This document shows positions 7,796 to 12,752 of a DNA stretch of 12,752 nt, one piece after another (position 1 is the first letter of the stretch; each line of letters opens with the position of its first letter). The stretch comes from VMDJ01 sp965659945. Lineage in GTDB: Bacteria; Pseudomonadota; Gammaproteobacteria; Chromatiales; Chromatiaceae. Below the pieces are notes generated by a model. The model was not told where the DNA came from and made no database searches. It worked only from the letters and a program-made list of their open reading frames with translations. Location of the stretch: the NCBI GenBank assembly GCA_965659945.1, contig CBFHYJ010000045.1, positions 1 to 12,752 of the forward strand, in the 5' to 3' direction. Both the position numbers and the translations under genes were made by a program.

Positions 7796-8362
7796 ATGTC
7801 TCGACGCCTTTCTTTTGATCATAACGAACCTCGGTGGATGCGCTTAACCGCGCAGAGTCGTCTTGTCTTACCGCAAGAGGTTGCGGCTTGGTTAAAAGAA
7901 TCAGGCTCGCTCACCAAAGCTGTCGTGAATGCATGTGAAGATCGTTTCAATCTGCAGTTGCGCGGACAACGCTGGGGAAGAGGTTATGCCTCAGAGCGTG
8001 AACTGTTAGGTATGCGTCAAGGTGCGCATGGGTTAATTCGTGAGGTGGAGCTCTGTTGTGGCGAAAGCGCATGGGTCTTTGCCCGTACTTTGATTCCCGC
8101 ATCGAGTTTTCGCGGACGAGCTAAGCGTTTAGCACGATTACGTAACAAGCCATTAGGCGCGGTGTTGTTTGCAGATAAATCAACGCAGCGTGTGTTGTCT
8201 GAGGTAGCACGGGTAACGCCACGGCATGCCTTGTATCATGCAGCAACGGCTAATCTCGTGGATAAGCCGTCAGAGATTTGGGGGCGTCGTGCGATCTATC
8301 GTTATGCTCAGCAACCAATCTTGGTGAACGAAATCTTTCTACCTGCGATTCCGGAGCGTTAA
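7796..8362 (+). CDS. ubiC: UbiC, chorismate pyruvate-lyase
   Basis: This cytoplasmic enzyme converts chorismate to 4-hydroxybenzoate and pyruvate, the entry step to ubiquinone. It has 188 residues, against 165 in E. coli. Family landmarks are Arg82 in LIREVELCCGESAWVFART (equivalent of E. coli Arg76), Leu120 in KPLGAVLF (Leu114) and Glu179 in ILVNEIFLP (Glu155), so the active site looks complete. The extra length lies mainly between LGAVLF and WGRRA, where about 36 residues replace about 18 in E. coli; longer versions of this loop occur in other proteobacteria. The ATG at 7796 has only a weak upstream GAG. The stop codon is immediately followed by the ubiA GTG, with no intervening bases. Confidence 0.93.
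   Translation: MSRRLSFDHNEPRWMRLTAQSRLVLPQEVAAWLKESGSLTKAVVNACEDRFNLQLRGQRWGRGYASERELLGMRQGAHGLIREVELCCGESAWVFARTLIPASSFRGRAKRLARLRNKPLGAVLFADKSTQRVLSEVARVTPRHALYHAATANLVDKPSEIWGRRAIYRYAQQPILVNEIFLPAIPER
8353..8356 (+). promoter_or_regulatory. Ribosome-binding site fixing the GTG start of ubiA
   Basis: GGAG at 8353-8356 lies 6 nt before the GTG at 8363, inside the last codons of ubiC. This spacing is ideal for the GTG and too long for the next in-frame ATG (8375), so it supports a GTG start and coupling to ubiC translation. Confidence 0.65.
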
Positions 8363-9280
8363 GTGTCTGATCAAATGCCTCGCTACAACGGCCTGCCGCC
8401 AAAAGCACTGCCTTGGGCGACGCGCTTTCGTTTGTATGGACAGTTGATTCGTGCGGATCGTCCGATCGGTATCTATCTGTTGTTATGGCCTGCGCTATGG
8501 GCGCTATGGATTGCAGGTAATGGTCAACCGACCTGGTGGGTAGTGTTAATTTTCGTTTTGGGTACGGCGCTGATGCGTTCAGCTGGTTGTGCGATTAATG
8601 ATTATGCCGACCGACATATAGATGGTGATGTTGAACGTACTGCAGGTCGTCCTTTAGCAACTGGCATGGTCACGCCCAAAGAGGCACTCGGTGTATTTGT
8701 TGTGCTTTGCTTGTTGGCCTTTGTGTTGGTGTTATTTCTTAATGGTCTGACGATTGCGAACTCCTTTGTCGCTGTCGCACTTGCTGCTATCTACCCTTTT
8801 ATGAAGCGTTACACGCATCTTCCGCAGGTGGTGTTGGGTATGGCGTTTGGTTGGGCTGTGCCGATGGCATTTACGGCGCTGCAATCGCAGATTCCGTTAG
8901 TTGCTTGGGTGTTGTTTAGCGCAACTGTTATCTGGGCGGTGATCTACGACACTATGTACGCAATGGTTGATCGTGAAGATGATCTTAAAATCGGTGTTAA
9001 ATCGACGGCGATTTTGTTCGGTCGCTACGATCGACTGATTATCGGCTTATTGCAGTGCAGCATGATCGCCTTGCTGATTTGGGTCGGTGAGCTCGCTGAT
9101 CGTGGGTTGGTTTGGGATATAGGCGTAGCGGTTGCTGCCGGTTTGTTCCTATTTCAGCAGTATTTAATTAAAGATCGTGACCGTAAGTTATGTTTTCGCG
9201 GATTTTTGAATAACAATTTGGTTGGCTTATTGCTGTTTGTTGCGCTTTTTATTGATTATTTGCAGGCGCCGATCGCTTAA
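8363..9280 (+). CDS. ubiA: UbiA, 4-hydroxybenzoate polyprenyltransferase
   Basis: This integral inner-membrane prenyltransferase joins the product of UbiC to a polyprenyl diphosphate, the second step of ubiquinone synthesis. It has 305 residues, somewhat longer than E. coli UbiA (290), with a hydrophobic pattern matching the family's multi-helix bundle. Both Mg2+/diphosphate-binding aspartate motifs are present. The first has Asn79, Asp80, Asp83 and Asp87 in CAINDYADRHIDGDVERT. The second has Asp196 and Asp203 in YDTMYAMVDREDD. The gene starts with GTG directly after the ubiC stop, supported by the GGAG site at 8353-8356. It is the last gene of a recG-ubiC-ubiA run, and a 127-nt gap separates it from dksA. 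Confidence 0.96.
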   Translation: MSDQMPRYNGLPPKALPWATRFRLYGQLIRADRPIGIYLLLWPALWALWIAGNGQPTWWVVLIFVLGTALMRSAGCAINDYADRHIDGDVERTAGRPLATGMVTPKEALGVFVVLCLLAFVLVLFLNGLTIANSFVAVALAAIYPFMKRYTHLPQVVLGMAFGWAVPMAFTALQSQIPLVAWVLFSATVIWAVIYDTMYAMVDREDDLKIGVKSTAILFGRYDRLIIGLLQCSMIALLIWVGELADRGLVWDIGVAVAAGLFLFQQYLIKDRDRKLCFRGFLNNNLVGLLLFVALFIDYLQAPIA

Positions 9281-9346
9281 GTCGTTGCTTTTTAAGATGT
9301 TAATTGGACGCTACCTACGAAATGCGGCTTTTACACATTTGTGTGC

Positions 9347-9375
9347 TTGATTTATTCGGGCATGCCCTGTAAAAA
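9347..9375 (+). promoter_or_regulatory. Candidate dksA promoter with a palindrome in the spacer
   Basis: The 127-nt ubiA-dksA gap (9281-9407) is the largest in the window that is free of any coding sequence. It contains TTGATT (9347-9352) and TAAAAA (9370-9375) separated by 17 nt, a plausible sigma-70 promoter. The perfect 10-bp palindrome GGGCATGCCC (9358-9367) sits inside the spacer. GC-rich CCGCGG follows the -10 region (9377-9382), as in promoters sensitive to ppGpp/DksA. A short ACAC/GTGT inverted repeat upstream (within 9330-9345) is too weak to be a terminator for ubiA. The assignment is by eye only. Confidence 0.35.
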
Positions 9376-9397
9376 ACCGCGGCTTAATTGAAACAAT

Positions 9398-9401
9398 GGA
9401 G
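9398..9401 (+). promoter_or_regulatory. Ribosome-binding site that selects the third ATG of dksA
   Basis: Three in-frame ATGs lie at 9396, 9402 and 9408. GGAG at 9398-9401 is 6 nt before the ATG at 9408 and overlaps the first ATG, so it can serve only the third. This decides the start. Confidence 0.6.
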
Positions 9402-9407
9402 ATGCCA

Positions 9408-9827
9408 ATGGCTGTTGAATTGCCAGATGGTTACAAACCGAAGCTAAAAGAGGAATACATGAATCCTCTGCAGCTCGAATACTTCCGCCAAAAGCTTACC
9501 GCTTGGCGTGAAGAGTTGATGCAAGAAGCACAAGAAACTCTAGAGAATTTGCGCGATAAATCACACCAAGAAGTGGGTGATGAGGCTGACCGTGCAAACC
9601 GCGAAAGCGAACATGGCTTAGAGCTACGTACGCGAGACCGTTACCGCAAACTGATTCGTAAGATCGAGCAAGCACTTGAGCGTATCGATGATGGTTCATA
9701 CGGTTACTGTGAAGATACTGGTGAAGAGATCGGTATCAAGCGTTTAGAAGCTCGCCCTGTTGCGACGCTGACGATCGATGCGCAAGAGCGTCGTGAAATG
9801 AAAGAAAAGGTCCTCGCGGATCGCTAA
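9408..9827 (+). CDS. dksA: DksA-type RNA polymerase-binding transcription factor with a degenerate zinc site
   Basis: A 139-residue DksA/TraR-family protein that enters the RNA polymerase secondary channel and, with ppGpp, mediates the stringent response. An N-terminal segment (LPDGYKPKLKEEYMNPLQ) leads into a long coiled coil, about residues 25-95. The functional coiled-coil tip Asp58-x-x-Asp61-x-Ala63 is kept, matching D71/D74/A76 of E. coli. The C-terminal globule GYCEDTGEEIGIKRLEARP is present, but three of the four zinc ligands are replaced: Cys101, Thr104, Thr122, Ala125. The sequence resembles the alphaproteobacterial DksA type, whose members can act without zinc. It should therefore be functional but not respond to oxidants through a zinc-thiol site. 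Its stop overlaps the comF stop on the other strand. Confidence 0.92.
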   Translation: MAVELPDGYKPKLKEEYMNPLQLEYFRQKLTAWREELMQEAQETLENLRDKSHQEVGDEADRANRESEHGLELRTRDRYRKLIRKIEQALERIDDGSYGYCEDTGEEIGIKRLEARPVATLTIDAQERREMKEKVLADR

Positions 9828-9832
9828 TCTTT

Positions 9833-9871
9833 ATCATTGGGTCGTGGTGTTCTTGCCACGGCCCAAATGAT
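9833..9871. terminator. Strong hairpin just after dksA, possible bidirectional terminator
   Basis: A left arm at 9833-9847 pairs with a right arm at 9856-9871. The stem has 14 Watson-Crick pairs, one G-T wobble and one bulged A, with an 8-nt loop (TGTTCTTG). It begins 5 nt after the dksA stop and lies within the last codons of comF, so it could serve both convergent transcripts. Only short, interrupted U-rich sequence follows on the plus strand (GACCTCTTT) and none on the minus strand, so it is not a textbook intrinsic terminator. It may act in 3'-end protection instead. Confidence 0.45.
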
Positions 9872-9900
9872 GACCTCTTTAACTCCCGCCTTTTTTAGTA

Positions 9901-9911
9901 CCCCCCCCCCC
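9901..9911. repeat. 11-bp C/G homopolymer inside comF
   Basis: Eleven consecutive C on the plus strand read as eleven G in comF, encoding three glycines after RAAA in the helix that follows the PRPP loop. Compared with the family spacing (six residues between the loop TV and LKKAG), two residues appear to have been added, equal to six extra bases. The frame is open at length 11; 10 or 12 would shift it. A T6 run lies 4 nt to the left (9891-9896). Confidence 0.9.
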
Positions 9912-10484
9912 GCGGCTGCACGTACGGTTGCGGTTGTTGTTACCACATCATCAATTAAGCCAACGCTTTTCACTTTGATCTGTTGATCGGTATAAAACAC
10001 CTTGCGCATCGAGCTGAGTCTTTCTTTGCGCTTGAGATGGATTTGTTGTTTCTCGCTGTTGTGCCTTTTTAAAAGATCGTATGCCACGGGAATCTGTAGT
10101 CGTTGGCTAAGCAAGCGGGCGAGTTCAGCACTTTGATTGAATCCGCGTTCTTGAAGTCGCGCTGGGCTTAATGGCATAGGGATGAGTAAATCAGGTTTGC
10201 TGAAGGGAAGGGCGCTACTCAACCATTCGGCGAGAATACGTCCTTTATTGAGATCGCCTTTGTATTTGAACTGATGAATCAGTTGATCAATGGGTGGGGC
10301 ATACCGACCCGCGACAAGGGTGCGATCAAACTCAGGTGGATGGCTGAGGCATTCACCGCATCGCGTATTGTTTGTGGCGAGCTCTATGCCGCAGCTGTGG
10401 CATCGGGGCTTGGTGCTCTGCAGACTATCGCTGCAGCGATGACAAAAGGCAGCATGGTGTGGGATCTGGGTGAGGCAAAGTAAG

Positions 10485-10520
10485 CAATTCTGAATTGTCT
10501 AAAATTTGACCAGTTGTCTA
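10485..10520. repeat. Small palindrome and direct repeats in the comF-bio divergent region
   Basis: CAATTC-T-GAATTG is a 13-bp palindrome at 10485-10497. It overlaps the first of two TTGTCTA direct repeats (10495-10501 and 10514-10520), whose starts are 19 nt apart. The comF amber codon is the reverse complement of the last three bases of the first copy. These could be regulator-binding sequences, but they are short and may be chance. Confidence 0.3.
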
Positions 10521-10539
10521 CTGCTGAAATTAAGCTCAG

Positions 10540-10567
10540 TTGACAGTGTTTTTGCCATCACTACACT
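10540..10567 (+). promoter_or_regulatory. Sigma-70 promoter of the membrane protein-bioB-bioF operon
   Basis: TTGACA (10540-10545) is a perfect -35. After 16 nt comes TACACT (10562-10567), matching four of six -10 bases. Initiation near 10574 would give a leader of about 20 nt carrying the AAGGTGA ribosome-binding site before the ATG at 10593. The promoter overlaps the comF 5' region on the opposite strand. Confidence 0.65.
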
Positions 10568-10568
10568 G
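10544..10568. promoter_or_regulatory. Inverted repeat spanning the bio promoter, candidate operator
   Basis: CAGTGT (10544-10549) and ACACTG (10563-10568) are perfect 6-bp inverted halves separated by 13 nt. One half overlaps the end of the -35 and the other covers the -10, so a bound dimer would block initiation. It does not resemble the E. coli BirA operator (TTGTAAACC half-sites) or the BioR box (TTATCTATAA). The regulator is unknown. Confidence 0.35.
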
Positions 10569-10580
10569 CATTTTTTCGCC

Positions 10581-10587
10581 AAGGTGA
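10581..10587 (+). promoter_or_regulatory. Ribosome-binding site for the small membrane protein gene
   Basis: AAGGTGA at 10581-10587 lies 5 nt before the ATG at 10593. It supports that start rather than the upstream TTG at 10506, which would lie before the predicted promoter. Confidence 0.6.
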
Positions 10588-10592
10588 GCGGT

Positions 10593-11003
10593 ATGGAATC
10601 ACGAAAAGAACCCACCATTATTAAAGCCAAGTCTGTGCGTTTTGCTGCCATGCAGCTGGATATCGGAAACATCGTCAGCATGTTGATACCGATGCCGCTG
10701 GCCGTCTTTTGGTTTGGCGGTTCCATCCTGATTTATGCCTTGCATCGACACCATCCTGATCCGCGTGTGGGTCAATTTACCCAATGGGCGGCTTATCGTT
10801 TTTACGCCGTGATGGGGGTGATCGTGCCGGTGGGTACCTTTTTCCCGGGTGATGGTTGGATGCCATGGTTAATCGCGTGGGCGATTGGCGTAGTGATCAT
10901 TGTGCCTTGGTCTATTTGGTCATTGATCCGGGTAAAGAATACCGATTGGAAAGATATTGAAGTCCCTGCAGAGGACGAGGAGTTCGACGATGTTGAAGAC
11001 TGA
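10593..11003 (+). CDS. Unrecognised small membrane protein upstream of bioB
   Basis: A 136-residue protein that I do not recognise. A charged N-terminus (MESRKEPTIIKAKSVR) precedes three likely transmembrane helices at about residues 27-50, 66-84 and 90-112. HRHHPDPRVG (51-60), rich in histidine, lies in the loop after the first helix. The C-terminal tail is strongly acidic (EVPAEDEEFDDVED). The start is set by AAGGTGA at 10581-10587 and by the promoter ending at 10567. An in-frame TTG at 10506 would precede the transcription start and add 29 residues without a membrane-protein character. The last 14 nt overlap bioB, and the codons for the acidic tail contain the bioB ribosome-binding site, so the two genes are coupled. 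A role linked to biotin is possible from context alone; there is no enzyme motif. Confidence 0.8.
   Translation: MESRKEPTIIKAKSVRFAAMQLDIGNIVSMLIPMPLAVFWFGGSILIYALHRHHPDPRVGQFTQWAAYRFYAVMGVIVPVGTFFPGDGWMPWLIAWAIGVVIIVPWSIWSLIRVKNTDWKDIEVPAEDEEFDDVED
10977..10982 (+). promoter_or_regulatory. Ribosome-binding site of bioB inside the upstream gene
   Basis: GAGGAG (10977-10982) lies 7 nt before the bioB ATG at 10990. It is read in the upstream gene as part of its acidic tail. It fixes the bioB start at 10990, not at the earlier in-frame codon at 10957. Confidence 0.75.
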
Positions 11004-11982
11004 GATTCGCCACGATTGGAGTTTGGATGAGATCCAAGCATTGTTCGCCATGCCGTTTAACGATCTTATTTACACAGCGCAGCAAATTCATCGCGAACAC
11101 TTTGATCCGAATGAGATCCAAGTCAGCACCTTACTCTCGATTAAAACCGGCGCATGTCCTGAAGACTGCGGTTACTGCTCTCAAAGTGCCAAGCATGACA
11201 CTGAGCTAGAGCGCGAAAAGCTTTTACCCCTTGATGAAGTGATTGCGGCGGCATCAGAGGCGAAAAGCAAAGGTGCAAGTCGTTTTTGTATGGGCGCTGC
11301 ATGGCGTAATCCAACCGATAAGAATCTCGACAAGGTAATTGACATGATTACTGCGGTTCAAGGCTTGGGTATGCAGACCTGCGTCACCTTGGGAATGTTG
11401 ACTGAGCCACAAGCGGAACGTTTACGTGATGCGGGCTTGGATTACTACAACCACAATCTTGATACTTCGCCAGAGTTCTACGGTAACGTGATTACCACAC
11501 GTACTTTCCAAGATCGTTTAGATACGTTGAAGTATGTACGTGATGCCGGTATCAATGTGTGTTCAGGCGGTATCTTGGGTATGGGTGAAACGCCAAAAGA
11601 TCGTGCACGTATGTTGCAAGAGTTAGCCAACATGCCAATGCATCCTCAGTCTGTGCCGATTAATATGTTGGTTCAGGTGGAAGGCACACCGCTTTACGGT
11701 GCTGATGGCATCGATGCGATTGAGTTTGTTCGCTCGATTGCAGTAGCACGCATCATGATGCCTCAAAGTTATGTGCGCTTATCTGCCGGTCGTACTGAGA
11801 TGAGTGATGAGATGCAGGCCTTATGTTTCTTGGCTGGTGCTAACTCGATGTTCTACGGCGAGCGTTTACTGACCACAGATAACCCAGAAGCCGATCACGA
11901 TCACGAGCTCTTTGGTCGTTTAGGTATGCAAATGGAAAGTGCACCGCTAGAGACTGATCAGAAAGCCTGCTGTGGTGGCTAA
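10990..11982 (+). CDS. bioB: BioB, biotin synthase
   Basis: A radical-SAM enzyme that inserts sulfur into dethiobiotin, the last step of biotin synthesis. It has 330 residues from the ATG at 10990 (E. coli BioB is 346). The radical-SAM [4Fe-4S] motif CPEDCGYC supplies Cys56, Cys60 and Cys63. The [2Fe-2S] ligands are Cys100 (RFCMGAAWR), Cys131 (TCVTLGML), Cys191 (NVCSGGILGMGE) and Arg263 (YVRLSAGR), matching C97, C128, C188 and R260 of E. coli. The C-terminus ends in CCGG. The gene overlaps the upstream membrane-protein gene by 14 nt, and the last base of its stop is the first base of bioF. All catalytic residues are present, so it should be active. Confidence 0.97.
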   Translation: MLKTEIRHDWSLDEIQALFAMPFNDLIYTAQQIHREHFDPNEIQVSTLLSIKTGACPEDCGYCSQSAKHDTELEREKLLPLDEVIAAASEAKSKGASRFCMGAAWRNPTDKNLDKVIDMITAVQGLGMQTCVTLGMLTEPQAERLRDAGLDYYNHNLDTSPEFYGNVITTRTFQDRLDTLKYVRDAGINVCSGGILGMGETPKDRARMLQELANMPMHPQSVPINMLVQVEGTPLYGADGIDAIEFVRSIAVARIMMPQSYVRLSAGRTEMSDEMQALCFLAGANSMFYGERLLTTDNPEADHDHELFGRLGMQMESAPLETDQKACCGG

Positions 11983-12752
11983 TGTCTTGGTTGGACGATT
12001 TGTCGACGGAGCTTCAAAGCCGTCGTGATCAAGGTCTGTATCGGCAATGTCGTGTTGTCGATGGCAAGCAATCTGTCGAGTTGATGGTTGATGGCGAGAA
12101 GATGCTCGCCTTTTGCTCGAATGATTATTTAGGTTTAGCTGCTGACCCACGCTTAGCTGAAGCAGCGACTCAGGCGATTAAGAGTGCAGGCGTTGGTGCC
12201 GGTGCGGCGCATCTGATCAGCGGTCATATGCGCGCACATCACGACGCAGAAGTAACACTTGCCGAGTGGTTGGGATATGAACGCGTTTTGTTGTTCTCAA
12301 CCGGCTACATGGCGAACCTTGGTGTGATTGCTTCACTGTTGTCGGCTAATGACTGTGTCATCCAAGATAAATGGAATCATGCCTCATTAATCGATGCGGC
12401 AAAGTTAAGTGGCGCACAGTTAAAACGTTATCAACATGCGGACATGGCATCGCTTGAACGTCAGCTAACTACTGGGGCAGAGCGTAAGCTAATAGCGACC
12501 GATTCGGTCTTCAGTATGGATGGTGATGTTGCGCTGTTAACTCAGATGGTTGCCTTGTCGCAGCAATATGCTGCGCCAATCATGGTAGATGAGGCACATG
12601 GTATTGGTGTCTTAGGTGAACAAGGTCGTGGCGCTGCTCATGCGGCAGGGTTAAACGCGAATGATGTGCCTATCTTGATGGGCACTTTGGGTAAAGCATT
12701 TGGGGTTACTGGTGCTTTTGTTGCCGCAAGTCATGATGTGATCGAGATGTTG
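11982..12752 (+). CDS. bioF: BioF, 8-amino-7-oxononanoate synthase, N-terminal part
   Basis: A PLP enzyme that condenses pimeloyl-ACP (or CoA) with alanine to make 8-amino-7-oxononanoate (KAPA), the first step of the conserved late biotin pathway. The window ends after 257 codons, in frame; the full protein is normally about 385-400 residues. Visible family features are FCSNDYLGLAADPRL, STGYMANLG, DKWNHASLIDAA, DSVFSMDGDVA, VDEAHGIGVLGEQGRGAA with Asp203 and His206, and LGTLGKAFGVTG with the Schiff-base lysine Lys238 (near E. coli Lys236). The ATG shares its A with the bioB TAA, and GGTGG (11973-11977) is the likely ribosome-binding site. Other bio genes (bioH, bioC, bioD) are expected downstream but are not seen. 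Confidence 0.96.
   Translation, partial: MSWLDDLSTELQSRRDQGLYRQCRVVDGKQSVELMVDGEKMLAFCSNDYLGLAADPRLAEAATQAIKSAGVGAGAAHLISGHMRAHHDAEVTLAEWLGYERVLLFSTGYMANLGVIASLLSANDCVIQDKWNHASLIDAAKLSGAQLKRYQHADMASLERQLTTGAERKLIATDSVFSMDGDVALLTQMVALSQQYAAPIMVDEAHGIGVLGEQGRGAAHAAGLNANDVPILMGTLGKAFGVTGAFVAASHDVIEML

Larger units (their letters stand above)
9824..10558 (-). pseudogene. comF: ComF/GntX-family phosphoribosyltransferase-like gene, 5' end disrupted
   Basis: A minus-strand frame is open from 10498 down to the TAG at 9826-9824, encoding 224 residues, about the length of E. coli GntX (227). It starts with zinc-ribbon cysteine pairs (CLLC, FCHRC, RCHSCGIE, RCGEC) and continues with DRTLVAGRYAPPIDQLIHQFKYKGD. 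A phosphoribosyltransferase domain follows, with PMPLSPARLQERGFNQSAE and the PRPP loop LIDDVVTTTATV. ComF proteins help take up or process transforming DNA. An in-frame TAG (10501-10499) lies just before the first cysteines, and no ATG, GTG or TTG occurs before 10222 (TTG), which would drop the zinc ribbon. Upstream of the TAG the same frame runs 19 codons from an ATG at 10558. Read as one gene this gives 244 codons with an amber at codon 20. An 11-G tract and a Gly-to-Thr change in the PRPP loop add to the suspicion of decay. Sequencing error is possible. Confidence 0.65.

Noticed and set aside
9330..9345. Terminator after ubiA
   Set aside because: The ACAC/GTGT stem is only four pairs and lacks a proper U-tract.
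10274..10483. Plus-strand 69-codon open frame
   Set aside because: It lies antisense to the ComF zinc-ribbon region, whose minus-strand translation shows clear family cysteine pairs. The plus-strand peptide has no recognisable features.
10506..10592. TTG start at 10506 for the small membrane protein
   Set aside because: It precedes the predicted transcription start, and the well-spaced AAGGTGA points to the ATG at 10593.
10485..10592. BirA operator or a biotin-type riboswitch before bioB
   Set aside because: No TTGTAAACC/GGTTTACAA half-sites were found, the predicted leader is only about 20 nt, and no biotin riboswitch class is known to me.
10499..10726. Minus-strand 75-codon open frame as an independent gene
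   Set aside because: Most of it is antisense to the small membrane protein gene and its promoter. Only its last 19 codons, in frame with ComF, may be meaningful, as the comF N-terminus.

Overview
The window reads as a chromosomal housekeeping segment of a ubiquinone-using, biotin-synthesising gammaproteobacterium of moderate GC. I cannot name the genus. The evidence is the gene neighbourhoods: miaB-ybeZ-ybeY-corC-lnt, a ridA/recG/ubiC/ubiA stretch resembling the Pseudomonas arrangement from memory, and comF divergent from a bioB-bioF operon. One gene does not fit so simply: dksA has lost three of its four zinc cysteines and looks like the alphaproteobacterial form. The ialB-type gene is also from a family best known in Alphaproteobacteria. 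No tRNA, rRNA, CRISPR array, insertion sequence or phage gene was seen, and no gap between genes exceeds 300 bases.

Layout. (1) Bases 1-4248, + strand: the 3' end of miaB (tRNA modification), ybeZ (PhoH-type ATPase) and ybeY (rRNA endoribonuclease), joined by ATGA overlaps, then corC (CBS-domain protein) and lnt (lipoprotein N-acyltransferase). (2) Bases 4274-5194: ridA (enamine/imine deaminase) and a secreted IalB-family protein. (3) Bases 5191-5604, minus strand: yjbQ, overlapping ialB tail to tail by 4 nt and divergent from recG. (4) Bases 5649-9280: recG helicase, then ubiC and ubiA, which carry out the first two committed steps of ubiquinone synthesis. (5) Bases 9281-9827: a 127-nt leader with a candidate promoter, then dksA. 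(6) Bases 9824-10558, minus strand: a comF gene that seems broken at its 5' end and carries an 11-bp G homopolymer. (7) Bases 10540-12752: a near-consensus promoter, a small unknown membrane protein gene, bioB, and the first 257 codons of bioF, tightly packed as one operon.

The points most worth a second look are the one-cysteine DksA; the comF gene with an in-frame amber codon, no usable start and a poly-G tract; the unrecognised three-helix membrane protein coupled to bioB; a promoter-spanning inverted repeat shared by the comF/bio divergent region; and hairpins just past both convergent gene junctions, embedded in the ends of the minus-strand genes. I found no multi-gene system that looks new as a whole.
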